A DNA stretch of 64,000 nt from JAFGHJ01 sp964418485 (GTDB lineage Bacteria; Hydrothermota; UBA3072), in the NCBI GenBank assembly GCA_964418485.1, contig CAYQMH010000003.1:13696-77695 (forward strand). The letters are read 5' to 3'. The notes beneath the pieces are model-generated. The model saw only the letters and a program-made list of their open reading frames with translations. It had not been told where the DNA came from and did no database searches. This document shows positions 35,238 through 43,559 of the stretch, piece by piece. Both the position numbers and the translations under genes were made by a program. Position 1 is the first letter of the stretch. Each line of letters begins with the position of its first letter.

Positions 35238-36632
35238 ATGTTAACGGTAGAAAAAATTGGTGGAGTTTCAATGTCGAAATTCCAGGATGTATTAAAAAAT
35301 ATAATAATTGGTAATCGTGAGGAAGGAGATTATTATAACAGGATTTTTGTGGTTTCTGCTTACGAAGATGTTACCAATTGGCTTCTGGAACATAAGAGAA
35401 CCGGTGAGCCCGGTGTTTATGCTAAATTTGTAGAACAGGGCAATTACGATCAAGCTCTGGAGTCAGTGTGTGAAAAATTGCTGAAAATAAACAGAAATTT
35501 TATTGATATTGGATTAGAGCTTGAAATTGCCGATAATTTTATAAAAAATCGAATTCAGGAAGCAAGGAATTATCTCCATAACATGGCCAATGTTTTGGCT
35601 TCGGGGTACCTTGACAAGGACAGTATTTTGCTCGCCGCGCGTGAAGTTTTAGCTTCCATAGGAGAAGCTCATTCGGCTTTTAACTCGGTTAATATTCTCC
35701 AGAACAACAATATCAATTCGACTTTTGTTGATTTATGTGGTTTTGACGATTCCGAATTGTTAAGTATTGACCAAAGAATACATAAAAAATTAAAAGGGAT
35801 AGATTTTTCTAAGACTTTAGCTGTCGCTACCGGTTATACTAAAGGAACTGAAGGTATTATGAGAGAATTCGATAGAGGATATTCAGAGGTTACTTTCAGC
35901 AAGATTGCGGTTGAGGTTGGCGCAACTGAGGCGGTTATTCATAAGGAATTTCATCTTTCTTCTGCCGATCCTGAAGTCGTGGGTGAAGATAAAGCAATTC
36001 CTGTTGGATATACTAATTTTAACGTGGCGGATCAGCTTGCAGATATAGGAATGGAAGCTATTCATCCGAAAGCGTCCAAGCCTATTGAGATGGCAGGAAT
36101 AAGTATAAGGGTAAAGAATACTTTTGAGCCCGAACATGAAGGAACGCTCATTACTAAGGATTATGTGGGCGAAAAGTCAAGGGTAGAAGTGATTTCTGGT
36201 AGTGATAAAGTGGTCGTTATAGAAGTCCACGACCCGCTTATGGTGGGTACGGTTGGTGCGGATCTTGAATTGATGGAAATTTTTAAGAAGTACGGAATAA
36301 GCTACATTTTGAAAGCAACTGATGCGAATAGCATATCTATGGTAATATGGGAGAAGGACTTAAGCGACGAGATGGTGAATAAGTTGAAGGAGAAGTACTA
36401 TAGAATTACTGTTAAAAAAGTGGCTGTTTTGTGTGTCGTTGGGACTAATATCGCAAGTCCCGGCATTCTTGAAAAGACCACGAAATTATTGGCAGATAAT
36501 AAGGTTAATGTTGAGTGTGTTTCGCAATCTCTGCAACAGGTAAATATGCAGTTTGTAATCAGTAGAGAAGACTATAAAAAGGCTGTTATTGCTTTGAATA
36601 ATGCGCTTTGCGTTGAAGGGCATGAAATTTAA
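35238..36632 (+). CDS. Aspartate kinase (ectoine-type subgroup)
   Basis: Phosphorylates aspartate, the first step to lysine, threonine and methionine. The start at 35238 (RBS ATGGAGG) gives MLTVEKIGGVSMSKF, with the kinase N-motif KIGG-SMS, then FVVSAYEDVTNWLLEHK, ATGYTKGTEGIMREFDRGYSE and EVGATEAVIHKEFHLSSADP. Two ACT domains lie in the last 150 residues (VVVIEVHDPLMVGTVG and VAVLCVVGTNIASPG). The sequence resembles the Ask_Ect subgroup found in ectoine operons, but no ect genes are adjacent. The length is 464 residues. Confidence 0.9.
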   Translation: MLTVEKIGGVSMSKFQDVLKNIIIGNREEGDYYNRIFVVSAYEDVTNWLLEHKRTGEPGVYAKFVEQGNYDQALESVCEKLLKINRNFIDIGLELEIADNFIKNRIQEARNYLHNMANVLASGYLDKDSILLAAREVLASIGEAHSAFNSVNILQNNNINSTFVDLCGFDDSELLSIDQRIHKKLKGIDFSKTLAVATGYTKGTEGIMREFDRGYSEVTFSKIAVEVGATEAVIHKEFHLSSADPEVVGEDKAIPVGYTNFNVADQLADIGMEAIHPKASKPIEMAGISIRVKNTFEPEHEGTLITKDYVGEKSRVEVISGSDKVVVIEVHDPLMVGTVGADLELMEIFKKYGISYILKATDANSISMVIWEKDLSDEMVNKLKEKYYRITVKKVAVLCVVGTNIASPGILEKTTKLLADNKVNVECVSQSLQQVNMQFVISREDYKKAVIALNNALCVEGHEI

Positions 36633-36690
36633 TTAAATTTGCGGTTATGAGCGTTGGCAGTTGTAGGAAAAACGTGGAGAGGAGAGTTAA

Positions 36691-37905
36691 ATGTCTGAAA
36701 TAAAAAATATAGGAATTATAACCAGTGGCGGCGACTGCGGTGGTTTGAATGCCGTTGTTCGGGGTGCCGCTTTTATGGCTATGGCAAACGGTGTTTCCGC
36801 ATATATTATTCCGAACGGTTACGCAGGATTGTATAATCTTATAGATATGGAGAAATTAGCCAAGTTGAACGAAAGAAGGGTTGACACAATAAATTCGACT
36901 CTTGCAGGTTCTGAAGCCGGGCATTCCAGAGTGAAGATTAAAAAAATACAGAGTGAAGATAAATATAAAAGAATAAAAGAGGGCCTTCTGAAGTTCAATA
37001 TAGGCGGTTTGGTTATTTCCGGCGGAGATGATACTGGCAGTGTGGTAGTAGACTTGGCAAATCAGGGTATACCCTGTGTCCACGCGCCCAAAACCATGGA
37101 TCTTGACCTTCAGACTTATTCTGTTGGAGCAGATTCTGCTATTAGCCGGGTTTCGAGTTTTGTATCCGATCTTAAAACTACTGGACAAAGCCACAACAGA
37201 GTAATGGTGATTGAGGTGTTCGGAAGATATGCAGGACATACTGCATTTAGAGGAGGTGTAGGTGCTGATGCGGATTGTATTTTGATTCCGGAAATACCTG
37301 TGGATTTCGATGTTGTATATAAACATATGAAGAAGAATTTAATGCGGAGAATAATCGATAGCGATGTAAATGCCGGTACCTATACAATTGTTGTTGCGGA
37401 GGGGATGAAGGATGCCTCCGGAGAGGAAATATTTGATGAGAGTCTCGGAGTAGATGCCTTTGGACATAAAAAATTAGCCGGAGCCGGCAGATATGTTCGA
37501 AGTCAATTAGAGAAAAGGTTAAAAGAAGATCCTGAAATAAGGGAATTTATGAAAGAACAGTGGATGTTTGTTCCGGGGCTCTACGAGGTGCCAGAGGTTC
37601 GTGACGTTAAACCTGAGCATCTGGTTCGTTCGGGCAAATCTTCTGCTTTTGATGTAAACTTTGGCATGGAAGCTGGTGCTGGAGCAGTGGTTCTATTGCT
37701 TAATGGGATGAGCGGAGTTACCGTACAGGATGTTAAGAAAGGAAAAATAAGATTTCTCCCCACAGAAAAGGCGATAAAAGAGAGAGATGTGGATCTCGAA
37801 ATGGTTTCTTTTTACGAAAAGCTTGGGTTTTGTTTTGGAAGAAAGCCTCATGCATTCCGAATAGAATTTGAAGAGAATAAGGGGAAAATAGAACGCCATC
37901 TTTAG
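36691..37905 (+). CDS. pfkA: 6-phosphofructokinase, probably pyrophosphate-dependent
   Basis: A protein of 404 residues. Shows TSGGDCGGLNAVVRG (residues 11-25), ISGGDDTGS (109-117) and PKTMDLD (133-139), with EVFGRYAGHTA (175-185). In this family a Gly after GGD (GGDGS) and Gly before T-D-D indicate ATP use, while Asp and Lys at these places (GGDD, PKT) indicate PPi use; both point to PPi here. A reversible glycolytic role follows from that. RBS GGAGAGG-like precedes the ATG. It lies between aspartate kinase and a glutaredoxin. Confidence 0.93.
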   Translation: MSEIKNIGIITSGGDCGGLNAVVRGAAFMAMANGVSAYIIPNGYAGLYNLIDMEKLAKLNERRVDTINSTLAGSEAGHSRVKIKKIQSEDKYKRIKEGLLKFNIGGLVISGGDDTGSVVVDLANQGIPCVHAPKTMDLDLQTYSVGADSAISRVSSFVSDLKTTGQSHNRVMVIEVFGRYAGHTAFRGGVGADADCILIPEIPVDFDVVYKHMKKNLMRRIIDSDVNAGTYTIVVAEGMKDASGEEIFDESLGVDAFGHKKLAGAGRYVRSQLEKRLKEDPEIREFMKEQWMFVPGLYEVPEVRDVKPEHLVRSGKSSAFDVNFGMEAGAGAVVLLLNGMSGVTVQDVKKGKIRFLPTEKAIKERDVDLEMVSFYEKLGFCFGRKPHAFRIEFEENKGKIERHL

Positions 37906-37935
37906 ATTTTAAGAAGATGGTAACGAGGAGGGAAA

Positions 37936-38184
37936 ATGTCTAAAATAATCGTATATTCGACTCCCAGTTGTCCCTATTGTAGTCTCGTTAAAGATTATTT
38001 GAAAGAGAAAGATGTTGAGTTTGAGGAAAAGGATATTTCTAAGGACAGAGTAGCGGCCCGGCAAATGATTGAAAAATCCGGAGAGATGGGTGTTCCTCAA
38101 ATTGATATTGACGGAACGATTATAGTTGGTTTTAACAGAGATGCTATAGATAAAGAATTGGGGAGGATAGATGGCGATTTTTGA
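37936..38184 (+). CDS. Glutaredoxin-family protein
   Basis: A protein of 82 residues with active site TPSCPYCSLVKDYL and cis-Pro segment MGVPQIDIDGTIIVGFN. It has RBS GAGGAGGG. Its last 14 bases overlap the start of the ferritin-like gene, suggesting the two are made together, for instance for peroxide or iron-linked thiol chemistry. It is similar in length and motif to the glutaredoxin at 26217-26450. Confidence 0.93.
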   Translation: MSKIIVYSTPSCPYCSLVKDYLKEKDVEFEEKDISKDRVAARQMIEKSGEMGVPQIDIDGTIIVGFNRDAIDKELGRIDGDF

Positions 38185-38644
38185 AGCAAAGGAGATTTTT
38201 AAGTTTGCTATAAAGATTGAGGAAAACGGTGAGAAATTCTATCGATTTGCAAGTAATTTGGCAAATGATGAAGAAACAAAAAAGATATTTAATTATCTTG
38301 GAGATGAAGAGGTAAAGCATAAAAAAACTTTTACTAAGTTACTTTCTGAAGTCACTAAAGATGTGTCTTTTGAGAATTACTCCGATGAGTACTTTGATTA
38401 TTTGAAGTATTATGTTGATAATGTTATTTTTACCGAGGAGCAGTTAGAAAAACAACAGAAAGAAGTGGAAGATGTTATCTCCGCTATCAAATTTGCCATG
38501 CAAAAAGAGTTGGATTCGGTTCTTTACTATCACGAAATGGAGAAATTCGTGACTTCAAAGCAGAAGGATCTTTTAGAAGAAATAATCACAGAAGAACGAA
38601 AACATTACACGAAACTATCGGAGATGAAAGAAAATTTGAAGTAA
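38171..38644 (+). CDS. Ferritin-like/rubrerythrin-family di-iron protein
   Basis: A four-helix protein of 157 residues. Metal-ligand patterns EENGEKFYRFASNLA, DEEVKHKKTF (ExxH), QKELDSVLYYHEM and EERKHYTKL (ExxH) match the rubrerythrin-type di-iron site. There is no C-terminal rubredoxin domain, so it would need an outside electron donor, perhaps the overlapping glutaredoxin. A role in peroxide reduction or iron handling is inferred. Confidence 0.88.
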   Translation: MAIFEAKEIFKFAIKIEENGEKFYRFASNLANDEETKKIFNYLGDEEVKHKKTFTKLLSEVTKDVSFENYSDEYFDYLKYYVDNVIFTEEQLEKQQKEVEDVISAIKFAMQKELDSVLYYHEMEKFVTSKQKDLLEEIITEERKHYTKLSEMKENLK

Positions 38645-38645
38645 C

Positions 38646-39440
38646 TTGATAGAAAAAAAAGGTTCTTTTTCACTAAGAGTTATAGTTTTAGGCTCGGGAA
38701 GTTGTGTCCCTTCCTTTCAAAGATATCCGGCTTCTTATTTTTTCTTCCCGACAGATTTGAAAGAAAATTGGCTTATAGATATAGGCGAAGGAGCCCTTTT
38801 TCGCCTTAAGGAAGCGGAAGAATCTTATAAGGAAATAGACAGAATTTTTATAAGCCACACTCATCCTGATCATATTGGAGCTCTTGTCCCTTTACTTCTT
38901 GCTTTGAATTATACTCCGGGTTTCAAGCGGAAAAAACCTTTATTTATATATGGTTCTGAAGATGTCAGGGAATACCTTCGGATGAATCAAGATTTTGCGC
39001 CTTACCTTAAGTGTAATTTTCCTCTGGAATTTATTTCTGTTTCCCAGGATAAGGAAGTTAAAGTCAGGAATAGTTCATTTATGACGAAAAAGATGAAACA
39101 TTTTGACCCTACGTTGGGGTACAGATGGAATATCGGTAATCGCATTGTTGTTTACGGAGCGGACGGTGGTTTTTCGGAGGAATTGATTCAGCTTTCGGAA
39201 GATGCAGATTTTCTAATTTTAGAAAGTTCTTATCCTAAAGATAAACCCATTCCCGGACATCTGACAACGTTGGAAGCCGGAGAAGTTGCGAGAAAAGCAG
39301 GAGCTAAACGATTAATGCTGACACATTTTTATCCTGGGGTTGCCGAAATGAGCGAAGAAGAAATAAAAACACAAGCGAGATCTTCCGGTTACGAAGGTGA
39401 GATTATTTTAGCAAAGGATTTGATGGCGCTGGAAATATAA
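38646..39440 (+). CDS. Metallo-beta-lactamase fold hydrolase (ribonuclease Z-like)
   Basis: A protein of 264 residues. The strand LRVIVLGSGSCVPS leads to the zinc motif SHTHPDHIGAL (HxHxDH, about residue 67); further ligands lie in VVYGADGG and LTHFYPG, and PGHLTTLEAGEVARKAG is the ElaC-like HLT segment. This is the RNase Z/ phosphodiesterase group; whether it processes tRNA 3' ends is uncertain because it is shorter than classical RNase Z. The start is a TTG at 38646, 1 base after the previous stop. Confidence 0.88.
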   Translation: MIEKKGSFSLRVIVLGSGSCVPSFQRYPASYFFFPTDLKENWLIDIGEGALFRLKEAEESYKEIDRIFISHTHPDHIGALVPLLLALNYTPGFKRKKPLFIYGSEDVREYLRMNQDFAPYLKCNFPLEFISVSQDKEVKVRNSSFMTKKMKHFDPTLGYRWNIGNRIVVYGADGGFSEELIQLSEDADFLILESSYPKDKPIPGHLTTLEAGEVARKAGAKRLMLTHFYPGVAEMSEEEIKTQARSSGYEGEIILAKDLMALEI

Positions 39441-39549
39441 AAAAAAAGAAGTTAGAAGTTGGAAGTTAGAATATAGAATCCCATCCCCATCCACAAAAAA
39501 AACTACAAATATTTTTACTTGAATCCTGGAAACCTTGAAACCTCGATCC
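39441..39549. repeat. Intergenic formulaic repeats, 39.5 kb gap
   Basis: Between convergent genes: tandem GAAGTTAGAAGTTGGAAGTTA (about 39450-39470), an imperfect 7-8 base repeat, then a C/A-rich stretch and TTGAATCCTGGAAACCTTGA (39520-39539), a phrase of period about 9. No gene is present. Confidence 0.5.
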
Positions 39550-40536
39550 CTAATCCTTAGATTTATTTAATGCTTTGATGTATTGTAGGCGTTCGTAAAG
39601 TTCGGGTTTATCACTTTCTTTTTTGCTGAGTTTTCCTCTGAAATCCTCAATACTTTCGTAATTGTGTTCATTCATCCAATGCTTAATTTCTTCTAATATT
39701 TCTTCGATATATTCGAGGCCGTTTTTGTATAATGTCGAGCACACCTCAACCGCTTTTGCACCTGCCAGAAGCTGTTTTATTACATCGCTGCCTTTATGTA
39801 TTCCTGTGGTTGCTGCGAAATCAGAGGGAATTCGGCTCGATAGAAGAGCTATCCATCGTAAACTGTTACTGATTTCATTAGGAGAACTTGACGGATTACC
39901 TCCTGTTGTTTTAAGATTTTCGATGTCGATATCAAACTGATAGAAACGGTTGAACAGAACTAAACCTTTTACTCCACTCTTTACGAAATCATTGAGTATC
40001 TTTGCAATTGATGTGAAGTAGGGTCCAATTTTAACTGCTAAAGGTAAGTTGATTTCGGCTAAAACTCCTTCTAAAATGTCTATATATACCTGCTCTATTT
40101 CTTCACTTTTTCTTTTTAAGTCGCTCGGAAGTAAAGAAATGTTGAGTTCGAGAGCGTCGGCTCCCGAGAGTTCGAGTTGTTTTGCATAATCAATCCACCA
40201 TTTTGGGGAAATGCAATTGAGACTTGCAATTATTGGAATCGAAGTATCTTTTTTTGCTTCACTTATCAAGTTTAAATATGTGCTCGGACCGTTAGACATA
40301 CTCATCCCCCGGACATACTCAAAAGCCTCCGTATGATTTGGTAGCCAGCTGCCAGCTATTAATTCCGCTGTCTCCGTTTCTATTTGTTCTTCGAAAAGAG
40401 ATTTTAATACAACAGCTCCTGCACCGGCTTCTTCGCATTTCTTTATGTTTTCGATGTTGGAAGTCAAATCACAGCTTGCAACAATTAAAGGGTTCTTTAA
40501 TTCGATACCCATATATACAGTGGAGATATTTGCCAT
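39550..40536 (-). CDS. Dihydroorotate dehydrogenase-like FMN protein
   Basis: A protein of 328 residues with a TIM-barrel DHODH-like sequence: TVYMGIELKNPLIVASCDLTS, ADALELNISLLPSD, LPLAVKIGPYFTS, GVKGLVLFNRF, TTGIHKGSDVIKQLLAGAKAVEVCSTLY. It belongs to the 'dihydroorotate dehydrogenase-like protein' group that lacks several orotate-binding residues of PyrD, so the substrate is uncertain. It is distant from the pyr operon here. RBS AAGGAGGC precedes the ATG. Confidence 0.85.
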   Translation of the reverse strand: MANISTVYMGIELKNPLIVASCDLTSNIENIKKCEEAGAGAVVLKSLFEEQIETETAELIAGSWLPNHTEAFEYVRGMSMSNGPSTYLNLISEAKKDTSIPIIASLNCISPKWWIDYAKQLELSGADALELNISLLPSDLKRKSEEIEQVYIDILEGVLAEINLPLAVKIGPYFTSIAKILNDFVKSGVKGLVLFNRFYQFDIDIENLKTTGGNPSSSPNEISNSLRWIALLSSRIPSDFAATTGIHKGSDVIKQLLAGAKAVEVCSTLYKNGLEYIEEILEEIKHWMNEHNYESIEDFRGKLSKKESDKPELYERLQYIKALNKSKD

Positions 40537-40554
40537 ATTTGCCTCCTTGTAATT

Positions 40555-41085
40555 TTATTTATGTTCTTTTATTATTTTTTTCGCCTTTTCTATTGCAGCA
40601 TTATAAAAATCATGCTTCATTTCTGGTATTTCTTCAAAGTCAAAAAATTTAGCATCCGCAGCATCATCGCTAGCTTTGATATTCCCTTTCGTTATTCTGA
40701 CGAGAAAAATTATTACAACAAGACTTCCGTATATTTCTACGTTTTGGCTGTAAACACCTAATAAGTCTATTATTTCGCCTTTTAAAGAAGTTTCTTCATA
40801 GAGTTCCCTTAACGCTGTTTCTTCCGCTTTCTCTCCTGCTTCCATAAATCCCGAAGGAGGCGCCCATGAACCTTTGGAAGGTTCTATTCCTCTTTTAATT
40901 AACGCTATTTTGTTTTCTTGTATACCTATGATGGATACGCAGGGAAGAGGATTTTTGTAATAAACGAAACCGCAGAAATGGCAATTTTTTCGCATTTTAC
41001 CCTCAACAAAATTAACCTGAAGTTTATTCCCGCATATGGGACAATAAACGAACTCTCTTTTGGGAATATTCTCATTTTTTGTCAT
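40555..41085 (-). CDS. Nudix hydrolase with zinc ribbon
   Basis: A protein of 176 residues. An N-terminal zinc ribbon (CPICGNKLQ and CHFCGFVYY, two CxxC) is followed by the Nudix box GFMEAGEKAEETALRELYEETSL (Gx5Ex7REUxEExGU pattern, about residues 78-100). This arrangement is like NudC-related NAD-pyrophosphatases, though shorter. The exact substrate is not predictable. It lies 18 bases upstream of the DHODH-like gene, so the two probably share a transcript. Confidence 0.93.
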   Translation of the reverse strand: MTKNENIPKREFVYCPICGNKLQVNFVEGKMRKNCHFCGFVYYKNPLPCVSIIGIQENKIALIKRGIEPSKGSWAPPSGFMEAGEKAEETALRELYEETSLKGEIIDLLGVYSQNVEIYGSLVVIIFLVRITKGNIKASDDAADAKFFDFEEIPEMKHDFYNAAIEKAKKIIKEHK

Positions 41086-41184
41086 GAAATCAAATTAAGG
41101 TTTTAGGTAATTAAGTCAAGAAGTGAAAACCCTGAGAGCTTTGGACTTCTAAGCTTAGTCACTTAGTCTTTTTACCCAGGTTGT

Positions 41185-42093
41185 TTATTTCTTGTTCCAG
41201 GCAAAGCCGACATATAGACCTATCCCCGAATCGTAATAAGGATAGTTTATAATGCGTGTATACCTTGTACCTATTATGTAGCTGAAGTCATAGTGTCTGA
41301 AGAGGATTACTCCGCCGGCTGCCAGAAATGTTAAACCGTCTCTTCTAAAAGAAGGCCCAAAGCCAAAACCGGGTCCGCCTCCTATGAAAAAGGAATGGTT
41401 TGCCCTTGCATCACTAATATAGTAAAAAGGAAGATATATTTGAGCTCCTCTATCGATATGCTGTGTTCTTATGAAAATTTCTGTCGCGACGTGAGGAGAA
41501 AGGAAGTACATGTAGCTTAGATCCAGGTCGAAAACTTTCTGCACGGAACCTGCGTCATCCGGAGTTTTGTAAGAGCTATCTCCAAGAGCATAAAAATATC
41601 CGGCCCTAAAGGAAAGGAAAGAACTGACGTTCTTTCTCCAGTTTATTATTTTGTATTCGGGTAACTCGTATATTTGTTTTTTCTCCGCATAGGCTTCGGC
41701 AAAATCTTCAAGAAGTTCTTCGATATTATTAAGAGAGTAAACAGATTTTTGTGTCGAATAATTGATTATTCCGGTCTCGGTAGAAGTTTCCTTTATCTCA
41801 ATTAAAGTTTTACCTCCAGGCATTTTGCTTAAGACTCCGTATAAGACTTTATCCGCGTTTGCTTTCCTACCTTCTTCCATCGCGCAGAAAGGTGTAGAGC
41901 AAAACTTGTAGCTTTCCATAACGATAGTATTCTTCAGCCTTCCGCGAACTTCATTTTTAAAGAAATTGGAATATACGTTGAGGTCGAGAGGTTCCGTCTC
42001 CAAATCGACACTTCCGAAGTTTAATATGAGAAGTCTTTCCTGTCCAAATACGCATAAAGAAAAGATAAATAAAAAAATCAAAATCTTTTTCAC
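41185..42093 (-). CDS. Predicted outer-membrane/periplasmic protein, FlgO-like N-part and barrel-like C-part
   Basis: The start is a GTG at 42093 with a strong AGGAGG site, giving the signal peptide KKILIFLFIFSLCVFGQ; an upstream frame to 42162 is open but lacks this. About residues 20-140 look like a small alpha/beta domain (RLLILNFGSVDLETEPLDLN; KANADKVLYGVLSKM) as in periplasmic FlgO/CsgG-type proteins. The rest (about 160-302) is aromatic strands with Gly-rich turns (FFIGGGPGFGFGPSF) ending in LYVGFAWNKK, barrel-like. The family is not recognised. Confidence 0.7.
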   Translation of the reverse strand: MKKILIFLFIFSLCVFGQERLLILNFGSVDLETEPLDLNVYSNFFKNEVRGRLKNTIVMESYKFCSTPFCAMEEGRKANADKVLYGVLSKMPGGKTLIEIKETSTETGIINYSTQKSVYSLNNIEELLEDFAEAYAEKKQIYELPEYKIINWRKNVSSFLSFRAGYFYALGDSSYKTPDDAGSVQKVFDLDLSYMYFLSPHVATEIFIRTQHIDRGAQIYLPFYYISDARANHSFFIGGGPGFGFGPSFRRDGLTFLAAGGVILFRHYDFSYIIGTRYTRIINYPYYDSGIGLYVGFAWNKK

Positions 42094-42191
42094 GGGATAC
42101 CTCCTATTTTTCGAAATTAATATGTTTTTTTTATTTGTCAATCGAGTTTGCCTACCCCCCATTTTTTTTATTAATTAAGTCGGCGAGAATC

Positions 42192-42342
42192 AGAGGGATT
42201 GCCGTCCAGGAAAGCGTCTCGGAGGGTGAGCGGGCATGGTCTTTTGAAATGCTTGCATTTCAAAAGGAGCGAACCCGAGAGCCGAGTGGCAATTTCCTCG
42301 CAGGGGAAATTGACCACGTCTTTCTCGGACGGTAATCCCTCT
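42192..42342. other. GC-rich Y-shaped foldback element (structured RNA or MITE-like)
   Basis: The arms AGAGGGATTGCCGTCC (42192-42207) and GGACGGTAATCCCTCT (42327-42342) pair over 16 positions with a single G-T. An inner GAAAG/CTTTC extends the stem. Inside lie two side arms: CTCGG/CCGAG enclosing a perfect 12-bp hairpin CTTTTGAAATGC-TT-GCATTTCAAAAG (42241-42266), and GTGGCAATTTCC (42286-42297) pairing with GGAAATTGACCAC (42304-42316, one bulge). It is visibly more GC-rich than its surroundings and lies between divergent genes. No known RNA family is recognised. Confidence 0.75.
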
Positions 42343-42415
42343 CTTTCTACGAATATTCGTAAATAGCTTATCCCAGCATGAAATTTCCTATAAGTATTGC
42401 GATAACTAACTTTGG

Positions 42416-43540
42416 ATGATTCGGCGTAAAAATTTTGGGGGAGGCAGTCAATCGAGTATCTTGACATCTATAAATCTTCTTTTATTATATTTTATGATTT
42501 TAATTCTATTCTCAGTGCCTGTAATTCTACTGCATGGACATCGGTCGGACGCTATTGATACACTGGCAACAAGAGTCTGGCTCCCTTACGAGGGAAAACT
42601 TCTTGAACACCCTACAGTCTTTACCGAAATACTTGATGAAAAGTACAATGGATATGTATGTGGTAAAGATACAGCAGGAAATTCAATTAGCTTTAATAGA
42701 GAGAGCATGTTACCGGCGCAAGAAGGAGAAAACCTTATATTTGACTTCTCATATTACGCCGGTACTCCTTCTGTAATTGGAGACGGAAAGCTTTTGCCTG
42801 TGTGTGAGAGGTATAGAAAAACTTATATCGAAAACCTTAAAAACAATAGTTATTCAAAGGAGCTTGCTTCTTTTGTAAAAAAAGTTCTTGTTTCTGTTTA
42901 TGGAGATAACTGGGTAGAAAAAGAACACGCAAAAGTGAATTTTGTTGCTCATTGTATGGGTGGCATTGTACTTAGGTATGCGATAAAATTTCTAAATATA
43001 CCTGGAACAGAAGTGCGCTTTAAGGATGTGACAGGGAGAGTTTGCTATGTGGCTACACCGAGCAACGGTTTTCATAACCAGTTTTTCGGTGTCGAAGCTC
43101 TTGACGATGATAAAAAGTGGCAAAGATTCGGAGAAGATTTGGAAACGAATATTCCTTCATCTATGTTAAAAATAGGTAGAGATATTGAATTCTGTTCCGA
43201 AAATAACGAAAGAGGGACATTTTGCGGCTTGATTGGGAATGACAATCTGGGAGTCGAAAGTATTAATATTTATGGTACTCGTAATCATTTTCGCATTAAA
43301 CTCTTCTTTGGCTTAAGTTTTGCTTTAGGCCCGGACGATGGTGATGTATACTTCGAGGACACTTATATTGAAGGAGTTAAAAATATTCCGGTTTATGCGA
43401 GTCATTCATATTCTCTTCCGCATAAAGCCAAAAGTTATTTTGTGTTTTCCGTTATGGATGAAGGCGCTACAGGAGAAGATGCTCTTACTTCAAATAGCGA
43501 AGTTAAGAAATTAATTAAAGATTTTATACTTACGAAATAA
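42416..43540 (+). CDS. Lipase/alpha-beta hydrolase-like protein with Cys at the nucleophile elbow
   Basis: A protein of 374 residues. A hydrophobic N-terminus (INLLLLYFMILILFSVPVILL) serves as signal or anchor and runs into the oxyanion-hole motif LLHGHRSD. The elbow reads VNFVAHCMGGIVLRYA, with Cys (codon 180, TGT) where lipases have Ser (GHSMGG). VCYVATPSNGFHN and late HSYSLPH plausibly hold the remaining triad. A Cys nucleophile occurs in dienelactone hydrolase-type enzymes; here it could alter or abolish lipase activity. The gene is alone, 75 bases downstream of the GC-rich structured element. Confidence 0.8.
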   Translation: MIRRKNFGGGSQSSILTSINLLLLYFMILILFSVPVILLHGHRSDAIDTLATRVWLPYEGKLLEHPTVFTEILDEKYNGYVCGKDTAGNSISFNRESMLPAQEGENLIFDFSYYAGTPSVIGDGKLLPVCERYRKTYIENLKNNSYSKELASFVKKVLVSVYGDNWVEKEHAKVNFVAHCMGGIVLRYAIKFLNIPGTEVRFKDVTGRVCYVATPSNGFHNQFFGVEALDDDKKWQRFGEDLETNIPSSMLKIGRDIEFCSENNERGTFCGLIGNDNLGVESINIYGTRNHFRIKLFFGLSFALGPDDGDVYFEDTYIEGVKNIPVYASHSYSLPHKAKSYFVFSVMDEGATGEDALTSNSEVKKLIKDFILTK

Positions 43541-43559
43541 GAAAAAGTTTAAAATATAG

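Noticed and set aside
39550..40536. Assignment as PyrD of the pyrimidine pathway
   Set aside because: It belongs to the DHODH-like group with altered orotate-site residues and is not in the pyr operon.
42135..42335. 66-codon plus-strand frame in the same gap
   Set aside because: It also runs through the inverted repeats and has no initiation signal.
42171..42467. 98-codon minus-strand frame across the GC-rich element
   Set aside because: The frame is made of hairpin arms; no ribosome site and no protein character.
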